Notes: a model not told the origin generated them from the sequence alone. A stretch of DNA of 64,000 nucleotides from Sharpea porci (GCF_009695655.1 NZ_VUNM01000004.1:1-64000), one strand, 5' to 3'. Numbered from the stretch's first letter, positions 8,237-17,460 are shown. Numbers and translations: made by a program.

Positions 8237-9356
8237 AATTACTATTCAATAAGTCGGATAGTGATGTATCTTTCATGATCGTATTAGCACTGTAGAGGAA
8301 GAGATATTGGTTAATATCATAATTCTCTATAAGCTTATTGATATCATCATTGTAATATCTTGGATCAACCATAATAATACGTTGATAATATGGATAAAGG
8401 AAAGGTACAAAGCTATTCGCATAAGAATCTTTAAAGATTAAGAGGTTCTTATGATTGTTGTTGGTTGTATTGATTTCAACAACAGGATGATTACCACCCT
8501 GGAAAAGTGTGTACTGGTCTTTTGTTTTGAGTTGTTGAATCTCATAGAGTGATGTTGTCTTTTTGTTTTCAGCAACATAGTTCACATAGTATTTCACTTT
8601 TGTAGAAGGTTCATAGACATAGATTTCATCACTATGCGTATGGTCCCCACTTTCACTTGCCAGCGTACCTTCAAAGCTATCTGTCACCAAGTACTTTTTG
8701 TATTTGGTTATTGGTTTCTCAATACCAAGCTGGTGAGCAACACTTTGGAATTCACGATAAGCCCCATATGTCGTCCAGTGATGATCAGTCTTATAATAGA
8801 GATAATCATGCTTATATTTCATTAATCCCTTTGCGCTATCAATCACTTGTACTTTTTGAAGCTGTTTAGTGAAGTTATTGATATCTTTTATGCCATCACG
8901 CATAGGGGCACCAAATGGCAGGAGGGCGGGGTTGATGGTTGCTGATGATGGAATGATCATCATAGAGATATTATCATGGGATGAGCTAAATGTATTAATA
9001 GCTTTTATCGAGTTGTTGAGAGCCTTTGTGTTAGGTATTTCATTCTTGGCAAGCAAATAGCCTTTATGTCCTAAATAGACACCTGCTGATTCACGTTTGC
9101 CTTCCATCTTATCCACTCTTACTTTTAATTTCATGAACTGATCACGCAATAAGAACTGGTCACTTAAGTAGTCATCAAGCTGGGAGAAGAAATGCCCATT
9201 GATGATTGATGTCGTTGTGAGTTGGGGAAACTGCGTCAGTGTTCTATTCTCCTGTTCGGACATCTTTTTATCTGGCATGATTAAGCTTGCGATTAAAAAG
9301 AAGACGAGGATTATATAGAAGATGGTGATGAGAATTCTTTGATATCTTTTTAACAT
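8235..9356 (-). CDS. DHHW / AlgJ-like SGNH acyltransferase, membrane-anchored
   Basis: A 373-residue protein with one N-terminal transmembrane helix (about residues 7-28) and a large extracytoplasmic part. The TDHHWTTYGAY motif defines the DHHW family and resembles the Asp-His catalytic motif of AlgJ/AlgX. A later FKDSYANSFVPF segment supplies a plausible catalytic serine. Related proteins transfer acetyl groups to exopolysaccharide with an MBOAT partner. It is the last gene of a four-gene operon, 12 nt after the MBOAT gene; AAGGTGG precedes the ATG. The acceptor polymer is unknown; a wall or capsule glycan is inferred. Confidence 0.8.
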   Translation of the reverse strand: MLKRYQRILITIFYIILVFFLIASLIMPDKKMSEQENRTLTQFPQLTTTSIINGHFFSQLDDYLSDQFLLRDQFMKLKVRVDKMEGKRESAGVYLGHKGYLLAKNEIPNTKALNNSIKAINTFSSSHDNISMMIIPSSATINPALLPFGAPMRDGIKDINNFTKQLQKVQVIDSAKGLMKYKHDYLYYKTDHHWTTYGAYREFQSVAHQLGIEKPITKYKKYLVTDSFEGTLASESGDHTHSDEIYVYEPSTKVKYYVNYVAENKKTTSLYEIQQLKTKDQYTLFQGGNHPVVEINTTNNNHKNLLIFKDSYANSFVPFLYPYYQRIIMVDPRYYNDDINKLIENYDINQYLFLYSANTIMKDTSLSDLLNSN

Positions 9357-9368
9357 AACAATACCACC

Positions 9369-10715
9369 TTAGAATGCAAAGTATAGGAATGATGAATATG
9401 TAGAGCCAATCATATAAGCAATACATACAATAAAGAGAATAATTTGAAGAATGAGATTGACAATATTTCTCTTCTTATTCAACATAAAGATTTTCTGATA
9501 GCTTCTTTGAACAATAGGCATACAACACATAATAGCGACAATCACAATCAAGCCATTACCAAGTAAATAATAAATTGTCTGACTTGAAATAAAGCCACCT
9601 GTATGCACACCAATCAAACGTCCTAATAAAGCGAAGGCATCAGGAAGTGTTGGTGAGAAGAAGAAAACCCATCCAATAAAAACAATAACATCAGTAATAA
9701 AGACTTGTAATCCTGGCTTGATTTTTTCATGAAGGTGCTTAAAGAAATATTTTTCCCCAATCACAAAGAAACCATGATAAAGTCCCCAGATGACAAAGCC
9801 AAATGTATTACCATGCCATATCCCCGTTAATAGCCATACAACAATTAAGTTCAGAATATGTCTTCTTGTATCCACACGGTTTCCACCTAATGGAATATAG
9901 ACATAATCTCTAAACCAAGCTCCTAGGCTGATATGCCATCTACGCCAGAATTCACTAATACTATGACTTGTATATGGTTCATCGAAGTTCTTGCCAAAAT
10001 GGAAACCAAAGATACTTGAAAGACCTATCGCCATATCAGAGTAACCAGAAAAATCAAAGTAGAGCTGTAAGCCATAACTGATAACTGTTAAATAACTACC
10101 AATAACTGTATTAGTTTGATGGAAAGCACTATAAGCCATACCTAACTGATCAGCTAAAAGAACTTTCTTAAATAAACCAAGCATGAAAAGCTGTGTTCCT
10201 TCAACAACACCCTTTCTTGTCACAATACGATGAACAAGCTGGTTCTTAAAGTCATGAAACTGGATAATTGGACCAGAAATGACTTTTGGAAAGAAGCTTA
10301 CATAAAGCAAATAATCTAAGATATTTCTTTCTGCATGACATTTGCCATAATAAACATCAAAAATGTATGAAAGTACTGAGAATGTATAGAAGGAAATACC
10401 TAAAGGCATACTCAGTAAGCCTGTATATTTGAAGAATGCCAATAAAGCAACATGAACAACAATTGCAGTAATGAAAACTATTTTATTTTCCTTCTCTTTG
10501 TTTTCTTGTTTAAGAATATCTATTTCTAATGCTGTTAAATAGCTAAATAAGGCACTAAAAAGAATAAAGATGAGATTTTTTGTATCTCCCCAACAATAGA
10601 AAACAAAGGATACAACCAATAATGTATAAGAACGATATTTCTTAGGTGTTAAAAAGAAGAGAAGAAGGGTAATAGGAAAGAAGAAAAAGAGGAATGTAAT
10701 TGTATTAAATGCCAT
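9369..10715 (-). CDS. MBOAT-family O-acyltransferase (AlgI/DltB-like)
   Basis: A 448-residue multispanning membrane protein of the membrane-bound O-acyltransferase family. Diagnostic features are SEFWRRWHISLGAWFRDYVYIPLGG and the invariant-histidine motif WLLTGIWHGNTFGF, in the positions expected for AlgI-type proteins. It likely carries acyl (acetyl) groups from a cytoplasmic donor across the membrane for use by the extracytoplasmic SGNH/DHHW partners. Strong AGGAGG upstream of the ATG; 14 nt after the DUF4358 gene. DltB is a less likely identity because no dltACD genes flank it. Confidence 0.9.
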   Translation of the reverse strand: MAFNTITFLFFFFPITLLLFFLTPKKYRSYTLLVVSFVFYCWGDTKNLIFILFSALFSYLTALEIDILKQENKEKENKIVFITAIVVHVALLAFFKYTGLLSMPLGISFYTFSVLSYIFDVYYGKCHAERNILDYLLYVSFFPKVISGPIIQFHDFKNQLVHRIVTRKGVVEGTQLFMLGLFKKVLLADQLGMAYSAFHQTNTVIGSYLTVISYGLQLYFDFSGYSDMAIGLSSIFGFHFGKNFDEPYTSHSISEFWRRWHISLGAWFRDYVYIPLGGNRVDTRRHILNLIVVWLLTGIWHGNTFGFVIWGLYHGFFVIGEKYFFKHLHEKIKPGLQVFITDVIVFIGWVFFFSPTLPDAFALLGRLIGVHTGGFISSQTIYYLLGNGLIVIVAIMCCMPIVQRSYQKIFMLNKKRNIVNLILQIILFIVCIAYMIGSTYSSFLYFAF

Positions 10716-10729
10716 AATCTTTCCTCCTT

Positions 10730-11203
10730 TTATAATGCCTTCTTGAACGCATCATCAATTGAAGATGCCTGTGGATCAACAACATATAATATATAGTTAG
10801 GTTGTACATCAATAATACTCTTATTCAACAAATCTGTTTGTGTTGCTCCATATCCCTTAAAAGTATTTAACTGACTCTTCTTTCTTGCTTCAATCGCATT
10901 TTTGACATCATTCGCCTGGCTCTTATCCTTAAGCTTTATAACCAAGATCTCTTCCGCATTCATTGTACTACTTGGCTGATAAAGCAAAACACCTTCATAA
11001 TCAGCAGGATTCAGCTTATAAAGTCTTTTAATAGCCTGATTATTTCCTAACTGTGTATTCTTATTTTGATATTTCGCAATCACTTTCGACATCTGATCAA
11101 AACTTGTTTGACTCACTGTAGCACCCTTTACACTCATGCCAATATAAACCACAATCAAAATAACGAATAGTATTCTTAAAGTTCTTGTAATCTTGATACC
11201 CAT
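10730..11203 (-). CDS. DUF4358-family membrane-anchored protein
   Basis: A 157-residue protein with a single N-terminal membrane helix (roughly residues 8-27) and a soluble extracytoplasmic domain resembling DUF4358, a family often found next to MBOAT genes in Bacillota; its function is unknown. GGAGG lies 7 nt before the ATG at 11203 and overlaps the stop region of the preceding SGNH gene, which suggests translational coupling. A GTG one codon earlier is less well placed. Family call is from recall of the pattern and context. Confidence 0.65.
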   Translation of the reverse strand: MGIKITRTLRILFVILIVVYIGMSVKGATVSQTSFDQMSKVIAKYQNKNTQLGNNQAIKRLYKLNPADYEGVLLYQPSSTMNAEEILVIKLKDKSQANDVKNAIEARKKSQLNTFKGYGATQTDLLNKSIIDVQPNYILYVVDPQASSIDDAFKKAL

Positions 11204-11206
11204 CAC

Positions 11207-11995
11207 TTATCCTCCATAGACACTACTTAACAGGCGATAAGCCCAATATTTATAAAAACTGCTCTTGAAATGAATACCATCCTGCTCATATTCATCAGGA
11301 TGTTGTTTCGCAAGCGCATCAAGATCCACATACTTATAACCATTCTTCTTGCACATTGCCTTAAGCTTTGCATTATAAGATGGAATATTCTTATAATTAG
11401 CCTGTTTATTAATAGCCTTGTCATTAACAGGAATGATTGAATTCACATAGATGGTTGCATCAGGTGCGACTTTCTTAATCTTTTCACAATAGGACTGATA
11501 GACTTCAATGTATTTATCCTGATTATAATATGCAGGAATACTTAAGTCATTCACACCATAACTGATAAAGACATACTTAGGACTGATATTCTTGATTGTA
11601 CCTAAATAATCATCAACCTTTGTAATACGTGTGCCCTTTTTCGCAAGAACATTGGTTTCTGGCAAGAACTGTTTAAAACTCTCCACCCTACTATCCCCAA
11701 TCAACACATAGTTCTTAAAAGCACCCCAAAGCTTATCTTTATTCTTTTCATAATCCTTTAGAGCCTGTTTACCAAGTGCTAATTCATCACTTTCATTTTG
11801 TTTATCAATGGTATTCTTAATGTTTGATAACGATTGATCATCAAGCTGTTTTAAATAAGCACGTCCCCTGCTTATTTCCTGTTGGAGCTTATAGTATTGT
11901 ACTCCTTTATAAGTGATTAAACCAACAAGAAGTAAAGCAATCACAGCTAATATGATCTTTGTTTGTTTTGTCAGTTTTACTTTCTTCATTTTCAT
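11207..11995 (-). CDS. Membrane-anchored SGNH/GDSL hydrolase
   Basis: A 262-residue protein with an N-terminal membrane helix (near residues 12-30) and an extracytoplasmic SGNH hydrolase domain. The nucleophile block is LIGDSRVESF; SYGVNDLS supplies the block III Asn; DGIHFKSSFY near the C terminus carries the Asp-His pair. It probably adds or removes acyl groups on a surface glycan together with the MBOAT and DHHW proteins downstream. Three in-frame ATGs are close together (11998, 11995, 11989); 11995 gives the best spacing (6 nt) to AGGA. First gene of the operon. Confidence 0.83.
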   Translation of the reverse strand: MKMKKVKLTKQTKIILAVIALLLVGLITYKGVQYYKLQQEISRGRAYLKQLDDQSLSNIKNTIDKQNESDELALGKQALKDYEKNKDKLWGAFKNYVLIGDSRVESFKQFLPETNVLAKKGTRITKVDDYLGTIKNISPKYVFISYGVNDLSIPAYYNQDKYIEVYQSYCEKIKKVAPDATIYVNSIIPVNDKAINKQANYKNIPSYNAKLKAMCKKNGYKYVDLDALAKQHPDEYEQDGIHFKSSFYKYWAYRLLSSVYGG

Positions 11996-12015
11996 CATTT
12001 TTCCTTTTTATTGCC

Positions 12016-12021
12016 ATTATA
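12016..12021 (-). promoter_or_regulatory. -10 element just upstream of the SGNH operon
   Basis: A consensus TATAAT on the minus strand lies 20 nt before the SGNH start codon. A matching -35 is poor (TGTCTC at 17 bp), and the element sits directly after the terminator hairpin at 12034-12056. Confidence 0.4.
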
Positions 12022-12033
12022 CACTGAAAATAC

Positions 12034-12056
12034 AAAAAGAGACACAAAAGTGTCTC
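12034..12056 (-). terminator. Terminator in the leader of the SGNH operon
   Basis: 7-bp perfect stem GAGACAC / GTGTCTC with loop TTTT is followed by TTTTTG on the minus strand. No coding region ends here on that strand; the heptad-repeat gene upstream has its own terminator. Confidence 0.75.
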
Positions 12057-12060
12057 ATAT

Positions 12061-12157
12061 GCAAATAGATTTTCCACGCAATAATATGATCATTATAAAA
12101 TAATATTTCCAATGAATACAAAAATTTGCTGCTTTCCCAAATAGCAATCTATCCGCA
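12061..12157 (-). ncRNA. Candidate structured leader RNA or small RNA
   Basis: On the minus strand an extended -10 (TGGTATTAT, -10 hexamer at 12163-12168) would start a transcript near 12157. The first 11 nt (GCGGATAGATT, 12156-12146) can pair with AATCTATTTGC (12071-12061) in an 11-bp helix with two G-U pairs. Inside lie further pairings such as TTGCT / AGCAA. The terminator hairpin begins 4 nt after the closing helix. I do not recognise a known riboswitch or RNA class. It may be an independent RNA of about 120 nt or a regulatory leader of the SGNH operon. Confidence 0.4.
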
Positions 12158-12248
12158 TGTCTATAATACCATACTCTTGTTGAAAATAAAATTCATATTC
12201 ATCAAAACCACAACAAATAGTAACCACTTACAACAATTATCTTATTTT

Positions 12249-12283
12249 AAAAAAAGACAATGATGACATGAGCCATCATTGTC
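12249..12283 (-). terminator. Terminator of the MMPL/heptad-protein operon
   Basis: 10-bp perfect stem GACAATGATG / CATCATTGTC with an 8-nt loop, followed on the minus strand by TTTTTTTAAAA. Confidence 0.85.
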
Positions 12284-12294
12284 TGGAAAATTGA

Positions 12295-14610
12295 TTATTC
12301 TTGTACGATATATACGAACTTAGTTGTATAGTTAGCATCTTTGTTTGTAGCAGTATAAGTATATTCATCTGCATACTTTGTTAACTGTTTAGCTGTATCA
12401 CTATCACCATTTAATGTATCAGCAAGTTCAGTTAACTTATCAATACCAGTTGTCTTATATTCAGACATACCGCTAGCTAACTTATCAGCACCAGTTGATA
12501 ACTGCGCACTACCATTGACAATCTGAGTGAATGCACTTGTTAACTGAGAAACACCACCAGCTAATTTATCAACGCCTTCAGTATATTCCTTAGTACCAGC
12601 ATTTAACTTAGAAGAACCACTAGCGAGTTGCTTTAAAGCATCCTTTAATGAAATTTGACCATTTGATGATTGAGTAAAGGCCTTTGCACCTTCTGCTATT
12701 TGATGAGCGCCATCTTTTAAGCCATTTTTCTCATCAATACCATTTAGCAATTGATCAAATCCACCATTTAGCGTTTGAATAGCAACTGCAGCATTTTGAT
12801 TAGCTTCCTTCAAGCCAGCATTAATTTTATCATAGACATGATACTGTTTCATTATTCGAACAGTAGTTGAAACACTTGGATCAGTTGAATTCGGATTTTC
12901 ATAAGCTTTTTCTACTAAAGAGACCAAATCATCCTTATGTTTATTAAGCAAGAAATCTAGATCTTCTTGAGCTGTATTGCTTCCTTCTGTTGAATTATTT
13001 GAAGATAATCCACTAGCGATTTGAAGAGCAGCTTCTTTATCTTGTTCAGCGTTGTTATAATCATAGCCTTTTGGCAATTGATTCTTTGTTTTATCTATAG
13101 TATTCTGTAAGTCATCATATTGAGTTTGAACTTTTACTAACTGTGTATACGCTTCTACTAACTGATCCAGCGTAGCGGATTTAGCATTTTTACTTGGAAT
13201 TGGTGTTGAATTATCTTCATCAGTATTTGTATTTGCTAAAACTTTTAGTCTTGTTTCTGTATTTTGCACAAGTTTATCCAATTCCTGTTTATTCTCTACC
13301 TTAGCACCATTTAATATTTGATTTTGTAAATATATTGAAGTATTTATTGATATTGCTGCACTTCCCTCAATAGCAGCTTTTTTTGTTAAATCATTAAGCT
13401 CAGTTACTTTATTAACTAAGTCTTGTTTCTGAGTAGAGACAGATTTATATAACATTTCACCAGCTATAGCCTGCATGGTAAAAGCTGCCTGTTTATAAGC
13501 ATTGCTTTTTACCATTTTACGAACTTCTTTTTTTAATGAATCATTCGATTGATTCTTAAAATCAACAACCCCATTCCGAAGTTGATCTACGCCAGCATCT
13601 AAATCAGAAGACCCTTTAACAAGCTGATCTAACTTACCACTATCAAGAAGGCTTGATTTAGCTTGACCTAAACCACTTGCTAGCTGGCTAGCACCATCTC
13701 TTAAGCTCTTAGAGTTCTTTGTAAGAAGACCAGCACCTGAATTAGCAGTCACTAAGCCAGAATTGAATGTCTTTGTACCATCACTTAATGTCTTAGCGCC
13801 CTTAGATAAGTCTGATGTACCAGTAACTAACTGGTTTGTGGCATCTTTAAGTTTGTTGAGGTCATCAAATGAGCCATCAATCTTATCAAACATACCATTA
13901 ATATCATCAGCTGTTGCTAGTTTAGGAGTTGCAACAGAATAGAATGATTTAATATCTAAGTCTGTAGTATCAAATTCAATCTTGATTTCATCAAAACTCT
14001 TTAACTGATCTAAGTTTAATGATTCATATAGACCAGGAGCAGCAATACCAACAATAATATTATTTTCACCATTATTGACAACTTTACCATTGTTGATTGT
14101 GACATTCTTGTTGTTATCTGAATTAAGAGTTGTAGCTAAGGCAATAGTAAATGGTGTATAGAGTGTTTTACCATTATAGTCATGTTTATCATTGTTTGTA
14201 TATTTGAATGAGATTTCTACATGACCCTTCTTGCCTGAAGCATCTTTCGGACTAATTTCCTGTCCATCGAGTTTATATGATGTTTCTACTGTAATAGGTA
14301 ACTGTTTTGTTGTTTTACCTTGATAGAAGATATCATCACCTTTACTCTTCCAAGTTAAGTCATTACCATCTTTCTTATACTTTTCATCACCAGAAATATT
14401 CTTGATATTAGATAAGTCAGAATGATCTTTAATTTCTTCTTTCTTAGAACTCTTTAATTGTTCTGAAACAACCTGATAAGTGACATTGCCATCACCATCT
14501 ACTTTAGTATATACAGTTTCATCTTTATCATAAGCTGCTACTGGTACAACATTCATCATTGTTGCTGCAACAGTAAGGGGAATAGCTTTCTTTAAAACAT
14601 TTTTCTTCAT
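12295..14610 (-). CDS. Secreted heptad-repeat (xxxLxxG) protein paired with an MMPL pump
   Basis: A 771-residue exported protein. Residues 1-27 form a signal peptide (basic MKKNVLKK, hydrophobic core, Ala-rich cleavage region). Two blocks, about residues 260-345 and 620-740, contain Leu/Gly heptads such as LVTGTSDLSKGAKTLSDG, matching the xxxLxxG repeat family that forms long coiled coils and also occurs in YhgE/Pip. The middle (~380-600) is helical and Gln/Asn/Lys-rich. No C-terminal membrane helix is evident. It is the second gene of an operon, 1 nt after the MMPL gene, so it is probably the extracytoplasmic partner of that transporter. Confidence 0.75.
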   Translation of the reverse strand: MKKNVLKKAIPLTVAATMMNVVPVAAYDKDETVYTKVDGDGNVTYQVVSEQLKSSKKEEIKDHSDLSNIKNISGDEKYKKDGNDLTWKSKGDDIFYQGKTTKQLPITVETSYKLDGQEISPKDASGKKGHVEISFKYTNNDKHDYNGKTLYTPFTIALATTLNSDNNKNVTINNGKVVNNGENNIIVGIAAPGLYESLNLDQLKSFDEIKIEFDTTDLDIKSFYSVATPKLATADDINGMFDKIDGSFDDLNKLKDATNQLVTGTSDLSKGAKTLSDGTKTFNSGLVTANSGAGLLTKNSKSLRDGASQLASGLGQAKSSLLDSGKLDQLVKGSSDLDAGVDQLRNGVVDFKNQSNDSLKKEVRKMVKSNAYKQAAFTMQAIAGEMLYKSVSTQKQDLVNKVTELNDLTKKAAIEGSAAISINTSIYLQNQILNGAKVENKQELDKLVQNTETRLKVLANTNTDEDNSTPIPSKNAKSATLDQLVEAYTQLVKVQTQYDDLQNTIDKTKNQLPKGYDYNNAEQDKEAALQIASGLSSNNSTEGSNTAQEDLDFLLNKHKDDLVSLVEKAYENPNSTDPSVSTTVRIMKQYHVYDKINAGLKEANQNAAVAIQTLNGGFDQLLNGIDEKNGLKDGAHQIAEGAKAFTQSSNGQISLKDALKQLASGSSKLNAGTKEYTEGVDKLAGGVSQLTSAFTQIVNGSAQLSTGADKLASGMSEYKTTGIDKLTELADTLNGDSDTAKQLTKYADEYTYTATNKDANYTTKFVYIVQE

Positions 14611-14611
14611 C

Positions 14612-16684
14612 CTACTTAGCCTCCTTTAAGCCTTTAAATCCAAATGAAGTATGAATAATAATCTTATCAAATAATAAGAGTAATGCAGGAACTACAAAGA
14701 TAACAGTTGCCATAGAGATCAATGCACCACGTGAAAGCATGATACAAATAGCTGAAATCATATCCATATCAGAATAGAAACCAACACCAATTGTTGCGGC
14801 AAAGAAACATAAGGCTGATACGAAGATTGAACTTACGGAAGCCGTCATCGCCGTTCTTACCGCCTGGAACTTATCTTCACCTGATTTTCTGACTTCAAGA
14901 TACTTTGTACTCATTAATACGGCATAGTCGATTGTAGCACCTAACTGAATAGTACCAATGACAATACCAGCTACGAATGGAATCTGATCACCCATATAGA
15001 ATGGTACAGCTGTATTACAGAAGATTGCAAATTCAATCGCAATAACAAGAATAACTGGTAAAGAGAAACTCTTTAATACCAATGCCAAGATTACAAATAC
15101 TGCAATAATAGAAGCCGTATTAACATTCTTAAAGTCCACATCGGCAATACTTACCATATCTCTCATCAGTGGTCCTTCACCAGCAACAATAGCCTTTTTA
15201 TCATAGCTCTTAGCAATCTTATTAACTGTTTTGATCTGATTATTTAATTCATCAGTCGCAACACCATATTTAGAAGAAATAAGAATAATCTGATGCTTAC
15301 CATCATCAATCATATCTCTAAGATCATCTGATAAGACATCTTCACTAATACCAGCACTTGATAACTTAGCATAGCTCATTGTTGTATCAATGCCCTTAAC
15401 CTTCTCAATTTCCTTCACCATCTTATTTGTCTTTGAAGGACGTAAGTCACTATCAACAAGAATGAAATATGGTGAAACAATATCAAACTTATTCTTTAAT
15501 TCATCATTAGCCTGAACACCAGGAAGTCTCTTAGGCAATCCGGCAGTTAAGTTATAGTAGCTTTGTGTTCTGCTTTGTCCATAATAAGCTGGAATCATAC
15601 ATACTAAGAATACCACAAAGATAATCTTATAATACTTCATGACAAAGTTCTTAACACCCTTGAAGTTAGGTAAGATATTCTTGTGTGAAGTCTTTTCAAT
15701 AATAGGATCACAAACAAGCACTAACGCAGGGAATAATGTAACAACAGTAATAACCCCAAAGACAACACCCTTAGCCATAACAATACCAATATCCGCACCA
15801 AGCTTTAATGTCATTGTGCAAAGAGCTAAGAAACCAGCAATAGTTGTTGTTGAAGAACCAATAACCGAAATCATTGTTTCAGCAATTGCTTCTTCCATAG
15901 CTTCCTTCTTATCTTCTTTCTGTGTCTTCCAATATTCATACTTATGATATAAGAAGATGGAGAAGTCAGTTGTAACACCTAACTGAAGGACTGCGGCGAT
16001 TGCTTGTGTAATATAGGAAATCTGACCTAAGAAATAGTTAGAACCCATATTAAAGAGAATTGCTACACCAATATTACCTAATAATAATACTGGTACAAAG
16101 AATGAATCCAAGGCAATCTGTAACACAATCATACAGAGAATAACCGCTATAATGACATAAGCGATAACTTCACTCTGTGCCATCTGGGCTGTATCAAGTG
16201 TTGTTGCTGACATACCTGATACTTTGATATTCTTTTTCAAATCACGTATTTTCTGTACAGCTTCAAGTGTTTTATCATCAGATGTAGAATTCTTGAATGT
16301 CACAACAATCAAATTACTATCATCCTTCTTTACTTTAGAAGCAATATTATCTGGTAACATTTCTATTGGAATAGAGTAACCAATAATATCATAAACAGAC
16401 CCAACACGGTTAACAGTGTCAACCTTCTTAATTTCTTTTTCTAGTTGTAAAATCTGCTTAGCATTCATATTTTCCGTAATAACAACGGAGAATGCCCCTT
16501 GTTTAAAATCATCTGTCAGGATATTTTCACCCTTCATTGTTTCAACATCCTTAGGCAGATATGTAATAAGGTCATAGTTGATCTTCGTATTGAAATAACC
16601 AAATACTGATGGTATCAGCAGCAATAAGCTCGCTACGATGATCACCCATCTGCCTTTCGTTATAGCATGGCAGAATCGCTTCAT
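14612..16684 (-). CDS. MMPL-family RND transporter
   Basis: A 690-residue RND-superfamily (MMPL / hydrophobe-amphiphile efflux-3) pump. It has the expected two-fold architecture: helix 1, an extracytoplasmic domain, five helices, then helix 7, a second domain and five more. The helix motifs GVTTDFSIFLYHKYEYW and GATIDYAVLMSTKY contain the conserved membrane aspartates of the proton relay. Likely exports a lipid or hydrophobic compound. GGGAGGAA precedes the ATG. It is divergent from a TetR regulator, with three matching operators in between, so its expression is likely induced by the TetR ligand. Substrate unknown. Confidence 0.87.
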   Translation of the reverse strand: MKRFCHAITKGRWVIIVASLLLLIPSVFGYFNTKINYDLITYLPKDVETMKGENILTDDFKQGAFSVVITENMNAKQILQLEKEIKKVDTVNRVGSVYDIIGYSIPIEMLPDNIASKVKKDDSNLIVVTFKNSTSDDKTLEAVQKIRDLKKNIKVSGMSATTLDTAQMAQSEVIAYVIIAVILCMIVLQIALDSFFVPVLLLGNIGVAILFNMGSNYFLGQISYITQAIAAVLQLGVTTDFSIFLYHKYEYWKTQKEDKKEAMEEAIAETMISVIGSSTTTIAGFLALCTMTLKLGADIGIVMAKGVVFGVITVVTLFPALVLVCDPIIEKTSHKNILPNFKGVKNFVMKYYKIIFVVFLVCMIPAYYGQSRTQSYYNLTAGLPKRLPGVQANDELKNKFDIVSPYFILVDSDLRPSKTNKMVKEIEKVKGIDTTMSYAKLSSAGISEDVLSDDLRDMIDDGKHQIILISSKYGVATDELNNQIKTVNKIAKSYDKKAIVAGEGPLMRDMVSIADVDFKNVNTASIIAVFVILALVLKSFSLPVILVIAIEFAIFCNTAVPFYMGDQIPFVAGIVIGTIQLGATIDYAVLMSTKYLEVRKSGEDKFQAVRTAMTASVSSIFVSALCFFAATIGVGFYSDMDMISAICIMLSRGALISMATVIFVVPALLLLFDKIIIHTSFGFKGLKEAK

Positions 16685-16705
16685 ATTTATTCCTCCCTAC
16701 CAAAA

Positions 16706-16795
16706 TGACTGATAGTCACCTTTTATTTACATGGCTATACTATACCAAAACTGACTTATAGTCAATTATTTTTATAATAAAATTGACTTTGGTCA
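16706..16795. promoter_or_regulatory. Three TetR-type operators between the pump operon and its regulator
   Basis: Near-identical palindromes TGACTGATAGTCA (16706-16718) and TGACTTATAGTCA (16752-16764) and a shorter variant TGACTTTGGTCA (16784-16795). The second covers the minus-strand -35 TTGACT (16760-16765, -10 TAGTAT at 16737-16742). The third covers the plus-strand -35 TTGACT (16783-16788, -10 TATCAT at 16806-16811). Both promoters have 17-bp spacers. This arrangement fits repression of both divergent units. Confidence 0.75.
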
Positions 16796-16845
16796 TTTTT
16801 TGGCATATCATACTTGTGAAATGAGAAAAAAGGAGGTGTGCGTGT

Positions 16846-17460
16846 ATGGAAGTCTTAAAAGAGATCAAAAGCAAGATAGAACAAAATAAAGAAGAAAAAC
16901 GTAAAAAACTACTTGATAACGCTTATGAGCTTTTTGAAACAAAAGGCTTCAAGAAAACCTCTATTCAGGACATAGTCGATAAAGCTGGTGTTGCGAAAGG
17001 GACTTTCTATCTCTATTTTAAGAATAAGGAAGATATTCGAAATCACTTAGTTGCAGAGAAATCTAATAACTTATTCAAGCGTGCCATTGATGCTTTAAAT
17101 ACACAGGATATTGATCAGTTTGATGAACAGATTATTTTTGTGATCAACCATGTTATTGATGACTTGCAGAATGATAATGAAATCCTATCTTTTATTAACA
17201 GAGATCTTTCATTAGGATTCTATAGTCATGAAATCAGCAAGATCTTTGATGATAATGCTTTAGGTTTATATGATTTGTTTGTAGAAGGCATAAAGACCGT
17301 TAATAAGAGTATTGAAAATGTTGATATTGTGTTCTTTATGATTGTTGAACTTATCGGTACAACATGTTATCACTGTCTGCATGAACAGATACCTTGTGAT
17401 ATGGAAACCTATAAGCCATATCTCTATAAAGCTATTCGTGCAATTATTCATAATGCATAA
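16846..17460 (+). CDS. TetR/AcrR-family transcriptional repressor
   Basis: A 204-residue regulator. Residues 18-65 hold the TetR helix-turn-helix (TSIQDIVDKAGVAKGTFYLYFKNKEDI); the remainder is the helical ligand-binding and dimerisation domain, which I cannot assign to a ligand. The first 18 residues are highly charged and helical. AAGGAGGTG precedes the ATG. It is divergent from the MMPL/heptad operon and most probably represses it and itself through the TGACT-N3-AGTCA palindromes in the shared promoter region. Confidence 0.9.
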   Translation: MEVLKEIKSKIEQNKEEKRKKLLDNAYELFETKGFKKTSIQDIVDKAGVAKGTFYLYFKNKEDIRNHLVAEKSNNLFKRAIDALNTQDIDQFDEQIIFVINHVIDDLQNDNEILSFINRDLSLGFYSHEISKIFDDNALGLYDLFVEGIKTVNKSIENVDIVFFMIVELIGTTCYHCLHEQIPCDMETYKPYLYKAIRAIIHNA

